Shown: positions 26,587 through 35,286 of the stretch, in pieces
Layout of the letters: every line of letters starts with the position of its first letter
How positions within the stretch are numbered: position 1 is the first letter of the stretch
Assembly: GCA_021647745.1 (NCBI GenBank)
Contig: JAKIUB010000009.1
Location: 23,217 to 87,216 of the forward strand
From: Paracoccaceae bacterium
Lineage (GTDB): Bacteria; Pseudomonadota; Alphaproteobacteria; Rhodobacterales; Rhodobacteraceae
Reading direction: 5' to 3'
Length of the DNA stretch: 64,000 nucleotides
Made by a program: the position numbers and the translations under genes
Notes under the pieces: model-generated
What the model saw: only the letters and a program-made list of their open reading frames with translations
The model's database searches: none
Told to the model about the DNA's origin: nothing

Positions 26587-27147
26587 ATGGCTTGGACAGA
26601 CGAGCGCGTCGATATATTGAGAAAAATGTGGGGAGATGGCAAGAGCGCCTCCCAGATTGCGACCGAGCTTGGCGGCGTGACCCGCAATGCTGTGATCGGC
26701 AAGGTGCACCGGTTGGGCTTGTCCAACCGCCCGACAGCTGCGAAAGCTGCGCCCAAGCCGGCCACTGCCAAACCGCCTGCAAAGCCGAAAAAGCCCAAGA
26801 TAGAGGCCAAAAAGGAAACGTCGACCGAGCAGCCGGTGGTGCAAAGGCCTATTCCGCGTCCACGCCCTATTATTACCGCTGGCAAGCCGCTGCCGCCACA
26901 GCGCTCGGCTACGGAAGTAAGTGCCGAAGCGCTCGCCAATGTAAAGAAAATCGAGGAAAAGGCCCGCAAGCTTAACCTGATGCAGCTGACAGAGCGCACC
27001 TGCAAATGGCCGATCGGTGACCCCGCGACCGAGGAATTCTGGTTTTGTGGCCACCCTGTCGAGCCGGGAAAGCCCTATTGCGAAACCCATGTTTCAGTGG
27101 CCTTCCAGCCTATGAGCAGCCGCCGCGACCGCCGCGCCAGCCGCTAA
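26587..27147 (+). CDS. gcrA: GcrA cell-cycle regulator
   Basis: GcrA is an alphaproteobacterial sigma70 cofactor that activates promoters with CcrM-methylated GANTC sites. The 186-residue protein starts with the diagnostic WTDERVDILRKMWGDGKSAS helix-turn-helix region and TRNAVIGKVHRLGLSNRP. A lysine/proline-rich linker (residues about 45-90) follows, then the cysteine-containing sigma-binding domain (TCKWPIGDP, then FWFCGHPVEPGKPYCETH). The start at 26587 follows GGAG by about 8 bases. It converges with, and overlaps by 4 bp, the metallopeptidase gene. No CcrM gene is in the window. Confidence 0.95.
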   Translation: MAWTDERVDILRKMWGDGKSASQIATELGGVTRNAVIGKVHRLGLSNRPTAAKAAPKPATAKPPAKPKKPKIEAKKETSTEQPVVQRPIPRPRPIITAGKPLPPQRSATEVSAEALANVKKIEEKARKLNLMQLTERTCKWPIGDPATEEFWFCGHPVEPGKPYCETHVSVAFQPMSSRRDRRASR

Positions 27148-27761
27148 CGGGATTTAAGGTAGGCGTCTTCTGCGAAATACTGGTAGCTGTCGGCATTAAT
27201 GGTCGCCCCGCCCGGCGAGGTGCGGGCAAACGAGCTGCAAACATCGCGGTTATAGCAGCGGTCATCGGTGTCGCCGACATCCTCGTAATGGGACATTTCA
27301 TGAATAAGCGTGCCAGCCCGGGTGCCCGAATTGAACACTTCGAGAAAAGTGGCATCCGACAGAAGCGGCAAGCCGAAATAAGGTGGGCACAGGTATATTG
27401 TGCCGGAATCATTCGGATAGACAAACGCAAAGGTGCCAGCATCACAGGAAGACGAGCGCGCCGGCTCGCAGACATAAGTGATCTTGGCAATGCGGATGTG
27501 GTTTTTCAGGGCTGATAGGGTCGTGCGCACTTTTTTGGCGCGTGCCGGCTCCCACCGGCCAAACCAGCTTTGATAGGCCCCGTTTTGTGGCGTGATCTGC
27601 ACCGTGGCAGCGGAGAGAGCGTCAAACGCATTGAACAGCGCCTTTTCGATATCGGATTGCTGGGCAGCGCTACAGTTTAGAAAGCCGGCCTGAGCCGGTG
27701 GCGCAAGCGTCAGCAGCAGGGAAAAAATCATTAGCGGTGCCAGTATTATTTGTTTGAGCAT
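27144..27761 (-). CDS. Secreted M35-like (deuterolysin/aspzincin) zinc metallopeptidase
   Basis: This 205-residue protein has a clear signal peptide (MLKQIILAPLMIFSLLL up to PAQAG). The zinc-binding HEMSH (His154, Glu155, His158) is followed by TINADSYQYFAEDAYL, the NADSYxYF signature of aspzincin peptidases (M35, peptidyl-Lys endopeptidase relatives). The third zinc ligand in this family is an aspartate just after HExxH; the candidate is in HYEDVGDTDD. Cysteines around CYNRDVC and CEPARSSSC suggest disulfides and extracytoplasmic location. The family is better known from fungi and scattered bacteria. It converges on gcrA. Confidence 0.82.
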   Translation of the reverse strand: MLKQIILAPLMIFSLLLTLAPPAQAGFLNCSAAQQSDIEKALFNAFDALSAATVQITPQNGAYQSWFGRWEPARAKKVRTTLSALKNHIRIAKITYVCEPARSSSCDAGTFAFVYPNDSGTIYLCPPYFGLPLLSDATFLEVFNSGTRAGTLIHEMSHYEDVGDTDDRCYNRDVCSSFARTSPGGATINADSYQYFAEDAYLKSR

Positions 27762-27846
27762 GGGTTTCTTTCACTAATATCGTGGGCGGCATTGTGTTGG
27801 AGGTCAAAAACTGGTGTAATTATTCGAGTGTAGCAGCGAAAGACCA

Positions 27847-28212
27847 ATGATCAAGTTTAACCTAAAATGTGAAGCTGGCCACGCGTTTGACTCGTGGTTT
27901 GGCTCCAATGAAGATTTTGACAAGCTGCGCGAGCGCGGGCTGATCTCTTGCGTGGTTTGTGGCTCTCCCGAGGTTGAAAAGGCGATAATGGCGCCCAGGG
28001 TTTCTCAAAAAGCGCAAAAACCGGCATTGCGTGAAATGCCGGTCGCGGATGATGTCGGGGCGTCCTTTCCGGCCGAGGCGCGGCGGATGCATTATGGCGA
28101 GGCGCCCAAAAGGCCGATCATCGGGCAGGCCAAGATCGAAGAGGCGCAGGCGCTGCTTGATGAAGGGGTGCCGGTGGTGCCGATGGCGGCCAAACCCAAA
28201 CAGGTAAACTAG
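27847..28212 (+). CDS. DUF1178 family protein with zinc-ribbon-like start
   Basis: This 121-residue cytoplasmic protein opens with MIKFNLKCEAGHAFDSWFGS and has CVVCGSPEVEKAIMAPRV, so its first 50 residues hold a C-X2-H/C-X2-C zinc-ribbon-like pattern typical of DUF1178. The C-terminal half is acidic and variable and ends near ALLDEGVPVVPMAAKPKQ. The family has no known function. It is divergent from the metallopeptidase gene (85-bp gap) and followed by a lipoprotein gene. Confidence 0.85.
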   Translation: MIKFNLKCEAGHAFDSWFGSNEDFDKLRERGLISCVVCGSPEVEKAIMAPRVSQKAQKPALREMPVADDVGASFPAEARRMHYGEAPKRPIIGQAKIEEAQALLDEGVPVVPMAAKPKQVN

Positions 28213-28299
28213 GCAAGGCTCCGCGCAGGGGTGGCACAGATGTTGACAGCCGCGGGCTTGCCGTGGTCAGACAAGACAAGCCGGAAGCAGGAGAAAAAG

Positions 28300-29040
28300 A
28301 TGCTTAAATCAGGACTGATGGTGGCAACGTTGTTTGTTTCGGCCTGTGCCGGAGTGCAGCAGGCTGAGGCACCGCTGCCCGGATTGCCCGTATGGGACGG
28401 GCAGCAGATCGTATGCAATCAAGAGGTTAGCTTCGCGCCAGAGGCCGAGACCCCCCTGCCGGTCTTTGCCGAAGACGAGCGGCTCGGCTTTTGTGCCCGC
28501 TCGATGCGTTATATCAAGCTGCATCGTCAATATGGCGACCAAACCGGCTATTTCGGGGCCGTTGCGGCGGCCACTGCCAGCTTGGCGGCAACCTATGCGC
28601 CACTGGTTCGGCGCGCTTATTCAGAAAACACATGGGCATTTTTGGCCAAAATTAACCGCGAGGCCGAGGCCGGTATTATTGCCGCAGCACAACAAGCGGG
28701 GCGCGGAGGGCTTGGCGGATTGCTGAGGGGCGGGGTTGATGCAAGGGCGCTTTTTCGTGCGGAGCAGGAAAGGATTGAGCTGGCGTTACAGACGCTAAAA
28801 TCAGACGATCCGGAGCGCTATGCAGAGGTGATCCGCGAGGTTAACAGCACTTTGAATCCGACAAACCGCCTGTTGATCGCCGCTATCAACCGCAACCCGT
28901 TTTTCAGGGCCTACGAGGCCGGTTTGGCACAGATCAGGGCGCGCCATGGCGGTGCGATTGATTATGCCGATATCGGGCAGAGGGTCGAGATAGACGCGGT
29001 GCTGCTGGCCCTGATCAAGGGGGTTGGCCCTACCGGCTAG
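28300..29040 (+). CDS. Lipoprotein of unknown family
   Basis: This 246-residue protein begins MLKSGLMVATLFVSACAG, a lipoprotein signal with lipobox VSAC and lipidated Cys16. The mature part has an early pair of cysteines (IVCNQEV and GFCARSM), then a mostly helical region with many alanines (AAVAAATASLAATYAPLVRRA) and a conserved-looking NPTNRLLIAAINRNPFFRAY. I do not recognise a domain. The start at 28300 has AGGAG before it; a longer frame begins at 28231 without support. It lies between the DUF1178 gene and lysC and is probably anchored in the outer membrane (Ala, not Asp, follows the cysteine). Confidence 0.72.
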   Translation: MLKSGLMVATLFVSACAGVQQAEAPLPGLPVWDGQQIVCNQEVSFAPEAETPLPVFAEDERLGFCARSMRYIKLHRQYGDQTGYFGAVAAATASLAATYAPLVRRAYSENTWAFLAKINREAEAGIIAAAQQAGRGGLGGLLRGGVDARALFRAEQERIELALQTLKSDDPERYAEVIREVNSTLNPTNRLLIAAINRNPFFRAYEAGLAQIRARHGGAIDYADIGQRVEIDAVLLALIKGVGPTG

Positions 29041-29145
29041 GCTCGCACTCCACAAACCGGCAGGTCGCTTTGGGCGGTTTGGCTTGTCGCGGCGGGCAAA
29101 CCTCTGTAAAGAACGCTTAAATTTGAATTTGATGGAGCCGCGAGC

Positions 29146-30399
29146 ATGGCTTTGCTGGTAATGAAATTTGGCGGCACTTCGGTGGCTGACCTTGAGCGCA
29201 TACGCAACGCGGCCGTAAAGGTAAAACGTGAAGTGGCGCGCGGGCATCGGGTGATCGTGATTGTCTCGGCGATGTCGGGCGAGACCAACAAACTGGTGGG
29301 TTTGGTGGGTGATGCCGCCAGCGGGGCCGAGGCCGAGGCGCCGGGCTTTTATGATGCCCGTGAATATGACGCTGTGGTTGCCTCGGGCGAGCTGGTAACC
29401 TCGGGCCTGATGGCGATTGTATTGCAGGAAATGGGCATTCAGGCGCGCAGCTGGCAGGGCTGGCAAGTGCCGGTCAATACCACCTCGGCGCACGGGGCCG
29501 CTCGCATAGAGAGTATTCCGCGCGAAAACCTTGACCGGAAATTCGGGGAAGGCATGGAGGTTGCGGTGATCGCCGGCTTTCAGGGGGTGGCACCCGATGG
29601 CCGTGTTACCACGCTGGGGCGGGGCGGCTCTGATACCACCGCTGTGGCCTTTGCCGCCGCGCTGGAGGCCGAGCGTTGTGATATTTATACTGATGTTGAT
29701 GGTATTTATACCACCGACCCGCGCATTACGGCCAAGGCGCGCAAGCTCGATAAAATTGCCTTTGAGGAGATGCTGGAGCTGGCATCACTAGGGGCAAAAG
29801 TGCTGCAAACCCGCTCGGTCGAGCTGGCGATGCGCAACAAGGTGCGCCTGCAGGTGCTAAGCAGTTTTAGCGACGAACCCGGAACTCTGGTTTGCGATGA
29901 GGATGAAATAATGGAAACAAATGTGGTAACCGGCATTGCCTGCTCGCGCGACGAGGCCAAGCTGACGCTTATTTCGGTGGCGGACCGGCCCGGTGTGGCG
30001 GCTGCTATTTTTGGCCCCTTGGCCGAGGCGGGGGTGATTGTCGATATGATCGTGCAAAATATCTCGGAAGAGGGCCGCACGGATATGACCTTTTCCTGCC
30101 CTGTGGGGGATGTTGCCAAGGCCGAGCGGGCGCTGGAGGCCGCCAAGGCGCGCGGCGAGTTCAACTACCGCGAGCTGGATAAAGACACCGATGTGGCAAA
30201 GGTCTCTATCGTTGGCGTCGGTATGCGCTCCCATGCCGGTGTGGCCCAAAAAATGTTTAAAAACCTTGCCGACGACGGGGTGAATATCAAGGTGATCACC
30301 ACGTCCGAGATCAAGGTTTCTGTGCTGGTTGACCGGAAATACATGGAACTCACCGTGCAATCATTGCATGATGCCTTCGAGCTAGACCGCGCGCCCTAA
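29146..30399 (+). CDS. lysC: Aspartate kinase
   Basis: LysC phosphorylates aspartate, the entry to lysine, threonine and methionine synthesis. The 417-residue protein has the kinase signature VMKFGGTSVADLERI at the N terminus, the ATP/substrate loop TLGRGGSDTTAVAFAAAL and IYTDVDGIYTTDPR. Two C-terminal ACT domains begin near residues 265 and 345 (LISVADRPGVAAAIFGPLA and VSIVGVGMRSHAGVAQKMF). The ACT domains imply feedback control by end products. GGAG lies 8 bases before the ATG. ptsP follows after 21 bp. Confidence 0.96.
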   Translation: MALLVMKFGGTSVADLERIRNAAVKVKREVARGHRVIVIVSAMSGETNKLVGLVGDAASGAEAEAPGFYDAREYDAVVASGELVTSGLMAIVLQEMGIQARSWQGWQVPVNTTSAHGAARIESIPRENLDRKFGEGMEVAVIAGFQGVAPDGRVTTLGRGGSDTTAVAFAAALEAERCDIYTDVDGIYTTDPRITAKARKLDKIAFEEMLELASLGAKVLQTRSVELAMRNKVRLQVLSSFSDEPGTLVCDEDEIMETNVVTGIACSRDEAKLTLISVADRPGVAAAIFGPLAEAGVIVDMIVQNISEEGRTDMTFSCPVGDVAKAERALEAAKARGEFNYRELDKDTDVAKVSIVGVGMRSHAGVAQKMFKNLADDGVNIKVITTSEIKVSVLVDRKYMELTVQSLHDAFELDRAP

Positions 30400-30420
30400 G
30401 CGCATTGCACCGGAGGCCCC

Positions 30421-32673
30421 ATGGTTGAACGCAAAGGGATAAACTCCCAAACATTGCTAAAAAGGTTGCGGGATGCGCTGGCAGAAGCCGGCGATGGCCA
30501 GGAACGGCTCGACCGTATCACCTACCTTATTGCCTGTTCGCTTGAGGCCGAGGTCTGCTCGATCTACCTGCGGCTTGATGAAGCGACGCTGGAGCTATGC
30601 GCCACCTATGGCCTGAAGGCCGAGGCTGTGCACCAAACCCGGCTTCGGGTCGGGCAGGGGCTGGTGGGGCGCGTGGCGGACAAAGCCGTGCCGATCAACC
30701 ACGCAGACGCACCCTCGGCTCGTGGTTTTCGCTATATGCCTGAAACCGGCGAGGAGGTTTATTCCTCGTTTGTCGGGGTGCCGATCCAGCGCTTGGGCGA
30801 GGTGCTTGGCGTGCTGGTTGTGCAAAGCAAGGATGCACGCACCTATTCGGACGATGAAATATACGGGCTGGAGGTTGTGGCGATGGTGATCGCCGAAATG
30901 ACCGAGCTTGGTGCTTTTACCGGCCCTGATAAAATGGCGATTGCCGCCCAGCACCGTTTGCCGTTCTTCGTCAAGGGTCTGCGCGGGCAGGAAGGGGTGG
31001 CCGAAGGGGTTGTGCTACTGCACGAGCCGCATATTGTCATTGCCAACCCTGTTGCGGATGATCCGGTTGTCGAGGCTGAAAGAATGCAGGAGGCGCTGGA
31101 AGCCTTGGTGTCTGAAATAGATGTGCTGCTCGACAAGGGCGCTTCAATCGGCGAGCAACGTGATGTCATGGTCGCCTACCGGCTTTTTGCCCAAGACAAA
31201 GGCTGGCGTAAGCGGATGTTTGACTCGATTGATTCGGGGCTGGCGGCAGAAGTGGCGGTTGAGAAAGAACAAACCCTGACCCGAACCCGTATGGCGCGGG
31301 TGGCTGACGCCTATCTGCGCGAGCGCCTGCATGATCTTGACGACCTCTCCAACCGGCTGCTCAGGATCCTGACCGGCCGCGAGGATGCCGAAGAGCGCGG
31401 CATACCGGAAAATGCTATTTTGGTGGCGCGCAATATCGGCCCCGGCGAGCTGCTGGACTATGGAGATAAGCTCAAGGCGGTGGTGCTCGAGGAGGGTTCG
31501 GTCGGCTCTCACGCTGCTGTGGTCGCCCGTTCGCTGGCTATTCCGCTGGTTATTCATGCCAGCCGTATCACCCGCGAGGCGCTTAGCCATGACCCGATAC
31601 TGGTTGATGGTGAAACCGGCCTTGTTCACTTGCGCCCGGACGATACCGTTGCCGCTGCTTTTCGTGAAAAAATGGCCATGCAGGCCGAGGCGCAAGAGGC
31701 ATATAAGGGCCTGCGGGACAAACCCTCAACCACCAAAGACGGGGTGAATATTGCCCTTCATATGAATGGCGGCCTGATGGTTGACCTGCCAAGTCTCGAG
31801 CCTTCGGGGGCGGAAGGGGTCGGGCTTTACCGCACTGAATTGCAGTTTTTAATCCGGACGCGGGTGCCGCGACGCGGTGAACTGGTGAAACTCTATTCCA
31901 GAGTGATGGATGCCGCCGGTGACAAGCCGGTGGTGTTTCGCACCCTTGATATCGGCTCGGACAAAGCGCTGCCCTACATGAAGCGCCCCGAAGAGCCGAA
32001 TCCGGCCCTTGGCTGGCGGGCGATCCGCATCGGGCTGGATAGGCCCGGTGTGATGAGGATGCAGCTTCAGGCCCTGATACGCGCCGCCAATGGCCGCCCG
32101 CTAATTGTGATGTTTCCGTTTATCGCCCAGTTTGAAGAATTTCGCGAGGCGCGGCAAAAATTGCTGGATGAATTGCAAAGCGAGGCGCAGCGCGGCCATG
32201 CTATTCCTTCGTCGGTACGCATCGGCGCGATGCTCGAAACTCCGAGCCTTGCCTTCGCTCCGGACCAGTTTTTCGAGATGGCTGATTTTATTTCGATCGG
32301 CGGTAACGACCTGAAGCAGTTTTTCTTTGCGGCTGACCGTGAAAACGAACTGGTGCGGGCGCGGTATGATACGCTGAATGTCAGCTTCCTGACCTTTATC
32401 GAGCAAATCAGCGATCGTTGTGACCGGCTGCTTACGCCGCTGTCTTTTTGTGGCGAAGATGCGGGGCGGCCGATAGAGGCGCTGGCCTTTGCTGCGATGG
32501 GGCTGCGAACCCTCTCGATGCGCCCGGCCTCGATCGGGCCGGTCAAGCGGCTGCTGCGCGCGGTAGACCTCGGCGAGGTGCGTGACGTGATAGACGAGGC
32601 GCGCGGCTCTGGCGAGCAGTCCGTCAGGCCAGCGCTTGCGGCGTGGCTCAAAGCGCGGAACTACCCCGTATAA
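30421..32673 (+). CDS. ptsP: Nitrogen phosphotransferase system enzyme I (GAF-PTS EI)
   Basis: PtsP (EI-Ntr) takes phosphate from phosphoenolpyruvate and passes it to NPr (HPr-like) and EIIA-Ntr, a regulatory cascade for nitrogen, potassium and carbon control. The 750-residue protein has an N-terminal GAF domain (about 20-165), a helical NPr-binding domain (about 180-310), a swivelling phosphohistidine domain with His364 in GSVGSHAAVVARS, and a C-terminal PEP-binding barrel (GADGVGLYRTE-like, then NPALGWRAIRIGLDRP and GGNDLKQFFFAADREN). The length is normal. Cotranscription with lysC is likely and is common in alphaproteobacteria. Confidence 0.95.
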   Translation: MVERKGINSQTLLKRLRDALAEAGDGQERLDRITYLIACSLEAEVCSIYLRLDEATLELCATYGLKAEAVHQTRLRVGQGLVGRVADKAVPINHADAPSARGFRYMPETGEEVYSSFVGVPIQRLGEVLGVLVVQSKDARTYSDDEIYGLEVVAMVIAEMTELGAFTGPDKMAIAAQHRLPFFVKGLRGQEGVAEGVVLLHEPHIVIANPVADDPVVEAERMQEALEALVSEIDVLLDKGASIGEQRDVMVAYRLFAQDKGWRKRMFDSIDSGLAAEVAVEKEQTLTRTRMARVADAYLRERLHDLDDLSNRLLRILTGREDAEERGIPENAILVARNIGPGELLDYGDKLKAVVLEEGSVGSHAAVVARSLAIPLVIHASRITREALSHDPILVDGETGLVHLRPDDTVAAAFREKMAMQAEAQEAYKGLRDKPSTTKDGVNIALHMNGGLMVDLPSLEPSGAEGVGLYRTELQFLIRTRVPRRGELVKLYSRVMDAAGDKPVVFRTLDIGSDKALPYMKRPEEPNPALGWRAIRIGLDRPGVMRMQLQALIRAANGRPLIVMFPFIAQFEEFREARQKLLDELQSEAQRGHAIPSSVRIGAMLETPSLAFAPDQFFEMADFISIGGNDLKQFFFAADRENELVRARYDTLNVSFLTFIEQISDRCDRLLTPLSFCGEDAGRPIEALAFAAMGLRTLSMRPASIGPVKRLLRAVDLGEVRDVIDEARGSGEQSVRPALAAWLKARNYPV

Positions 32674-32689
32674 AACCGGTGGCTCACAC

Positions 32690-34852
32690 TCAGTCGCGGG
32701 TCTTGTAATCGTATTGATAGGAGTAATGCCCCGATGTGCTCTTCTTTTGCACAAAGGCATTCAGCACAGCACCATTGGCCTTCAGCCCGTTGCTCTCCAG
32801 CTTTTTCAGTGCGGCCTCCACCTCTTTTATATTGGTGAACATATGGCGCACAACCAGCAGGATCATGCCGGCATATTTGCCGATGATGACCGGGTCCGTG
32901 ACCGCAAGCAGAGGGGGAGAGTCGATCAGCGTCATGTCAAAGCGGGCATCCAGCTCCTGACAAAGAGTGCCGAAATTTTCGTGCATCAGCAGCTCGGAGG
33001 GGTTGGGCGGATATTTACCGGTAGGCAAAAAATGTAGCCCGCTGTAAGGGTCGGTATGGATAATATCCTCAAGCGTGGCTTCCCCTGCGAGTACATCAGT
33101 CAGGCCCGGCGCAGATTTTTCCAACCCGAAGTAATTGCGCAGGTAGCCACGGCGAATATCGGCATCAACCAGACAGATATTCTGCCCGGATTGGGCCATC
33201 ACCGTGGCGAGATTGGTCGATATAAATGATTTACCCTCGCCGGGGCGTGAGCTGGTGATCAGCAGGATACTTGATTTGGCGTCAAGCATGCCAAAATGCA
33301 GGCTGGTGCGCAGGCTGCGCAGCGCTTCGATCGACAGGTTTGTCGGCTCCACTTTTGCCAGTATTTTACGCTGCTTGCGCCGGTTTTCCGCCCCGCCATA
33401 ATCTCCGCTTCCTACTTTCTGGACAGCGCTATAAACCGGCAGAGCAAGGTTTTCCAGCTCTTCGGCGCTTTCTACACCGCGATTAATGAAGGAGCGCACG
33501 AGGACAAAGCCGAGCGCGATGAAAAACCCGAGAAATGTGGAGAGGAGAACCACCATCATTTTGTTTGGCTTTATTGCTCCCGGGAAAGACATCGGCGAGT
33601 CAATAATGCGAATATTGCCAATGGTGCCGGCCTTGATCACGCTTAGTTCCTGCGTGCGGCCAACCAATTGCAGGTAAATTTCCCGCGTGACTTCGAGGTT
33701 TTGGGTCAGGCGAAGCATCTCCAGCTGGGTTTCCGGCAGGTTGGCGGACTGACTGCGCAGGTCTGCAAGCCGGTTGGTCAGCTGCTCCCGGTTTTGCAGC
33801 AAGGTTTGATAAACAGGGTGAACCCGGGTGTAGCGTCTTTGCAGCTCGCGCTCTTGCATTTCCAGTTCGTTGAGCTGGGCTTCGATGGCCACGGATTTTT
33901 CGAGCAGGGAGCGGGTTTCGAAGCTGAGATCAACCGATTGCTGCAAGAGCTGGTAGGCATTTACCGCGCTTTCGGCTGCGCGCATATTGGTCTCGGCTTC
34001 GGGTAGCTGCCCCTGAATGAAGTTCAGGCTGTTTTCGGCCTCGGCGGCGTTGCGGTTGGTGTTTTGTAACAGGTAGACGCCGCCTATTCTTTCAAGAATT
34101 TTGCGGGCAATCTCTGGGTTTTCATCCTGCATGGTCAGCTGCAATATGGATGAGTTTTTGCCTCGTTCCGTGATGCTGAGATTAGCGCGCAGATGGTCTA
34201 ATACATCGGGAAAGCGGTTTTTTTGCAGCATAAACATTCGGCCAGAAGCGCCGGTGATGCTATCAACCAGCACAGCAAAGCCGAGGTCGGGGCGGCGGAG
34301 CGGGGTGCCGATGGCACCGATCAGGGTCTCGGCTGGCCCAAGATCGATCTTGTAGCTGTTTCCCCCGAGATAGGTGAGGGGGATGGCGCTGCCGACCATC
34401 GAGTCAGGGACCTCCAGCAGGGCAATGGATATGGCCTCGTCTGACCATGCGTAGCTTGATATAAGGGAGAACCCCGGATCAGGCAGGTTGTATCGGGTCA
34501 AAAAATTACCGATTACCGGCAGGCGCTTCGGGGTGGCAGAAATATCAAGCTTCAGGGCCGTAGCCACTTCACCGAGGATCATGCGCGAGCGCAAAATCTC
34601 GATTTCCGTGACCGATTGTGGAGATTCGGAAAATAGCCCGGTTAGATCTGCCGAGAGCGCCAGCCCGCCGCTGGATTTTTCCTCAAGCTGGATCAGGGAG
34701 TCTGCTTTATATACCGGAATAGTAAACAGCGCGACAGCGACCCCGATCAGTACCGCAATAAAGGTGATAAAAATAATAGTTATTTTGCGTGTGTAAAAAA
34801 TACGGAAAATCGCCAGCAGGTCGATTTCGTCATCGCTTGTATTGTTGGTCAT
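32690..34852 (-). CDS. wzc: Wzc-like bacterial tyrosine kinase / polysaccharide co-polymerase
   Basis: This 720-residue inner-membrane protein combines a Wzz chain-length domain with a cytoplasmic BY-kinase. Membrane segments lie near residues 22-42 and 430-450, separated by a long periplasmic coiled coil. The kinase has Walker A SSRPGEGKSFISTNLA (near residue 537), Walker A' ICLVDADIRRG and Walker B MTLIDSPPLLA. The C terminus carries a tyrosine cluster, YSYQYDY, the autophosphorylation tail. The ATG at 34852 overlaps the wzb stop (ATGA). It is the last gene of a wza-wzb-wzc operon. Confidence 0.92.
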   Translation of the reverse strand: MTNNTSDDEIDLLAIFRIFYTRKITIIFITFIAVLIGVAVALFTIPVYKADSLIQLEEKSSGGLALSADLTGLFSESPQSVTEIEILRSRMILGEVATALKLDISATPKRLPVIGNFLTRYNLPDPGFSLISSYAWSDEAISIALLEVPDSMVGSAIPLTYLGGNSYKIDLGPAETLIGAIGTPLRRPDLGFAVLVDSITGASGRMFMLQKNRFPDVLDHLRANLSITERGKNSSILQLTMQDENPEIARKILERIGGVYLLQNTNRNAAEAENSLNFIQGQLPEAETNMRAAESAVNAYQLLQQSVDLSFETRSLLEKSVAIEAQLNELEMQERELQRRYTRVHPVYQTLLQNREQLTNRLADLRSQSANLPETQLEMLRLTQNLEVTREIYLQLVGRTQELSVIKAGTIGNIRIIDSPMSFPGAIKPNKMMVVLLSTFLGFFIALGFVLVRSFINRGVESAEELENLALPVYSAVQKVGSGDYGGAENRRKQRKILAKVEPTNLSIEALRSLRTSLHFGMLDAKSSILLITSSRPGEGKSFISTNLATVMAQSGQNICLVDADIRRGYLRNYFGLEKSAPGLTDVLAGEATLEDIIHTDPYSGLHFLPTGKYPPNPSELLMHENFGTLCQELDARFDMTLIDSPPLLAVTDPVIIGKYAGMILLVVRHMFTNIKEVEAALKKLESNGLKANGAVLNAFVQKKSTSGHYSYQYDYKTRD

Positions 34853-35286
34853 GCTGCCCCCAGTTTGCGGCTCCACGCCGCGGTAGCCTCGGACAGCTGG
34901 CTAAAAACCACCTCGTGGAAATCCCGGCTTTTGCGGTAGGGGTCCGCGATATCGCCTTGCTCGATCCAGTGCCCTAAAAGCATGGCTTTACCGCTGACAG
35001 CCGGCGCTTCTTTCTCGATGACCCGTATATGGCCTTTTTCCAAAGCCAGTATAAGATCAAAGCCCCGGGCTAGTTCGGCGGTGAATTGCCGCGCAATGTG
35101 GCCTTCAACGCTGACACCGGCTGCTAAGGCCACTTCGGTGGCAACAGGGTCCGGCCCGTGGCCTTCGAGCGCGGCAATACCGGCAGATTCAACCCGGATA
35201 TCAGGGCAGGCTTTGGCCAGCAACCTTTCTCCAACGGGTGAGCGGCAAATATTTCCGACACACACGACCAACACCGACTTTATCAT
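34849..35286 (-). CDS. wzb: Low-molecular-weight protein tyrosine phosphatase
   Basis: This 145-residue phosphatase has the P-loop VCVGNICRSP (Cys9-X5-Arg15) at the N terminus and the general-acid aspartate in IADPYRKS near residue 115. It would dephosphorylate the tyrosine tail of the kinase encoded next, the cycle needed for capsule or exopolysaccharide export. It starts at the stop of wza and overlaps wzc by 4 bp, so all three are translationally coupled. Confidence 0.93.
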   Translation of the reverse strand: MIKSVLVVCVGNICRSPVGERLLAKACPDIRVESAGIAALEGHGPDPVATEVALAAGVSVEGHIARQFTAELARGFDLILALEKGHIRVIEKEAPAVSGKAMLLGHWIEQGDIADPYRKSRDFHEVVFSQLSEATAAWSRKLGAA

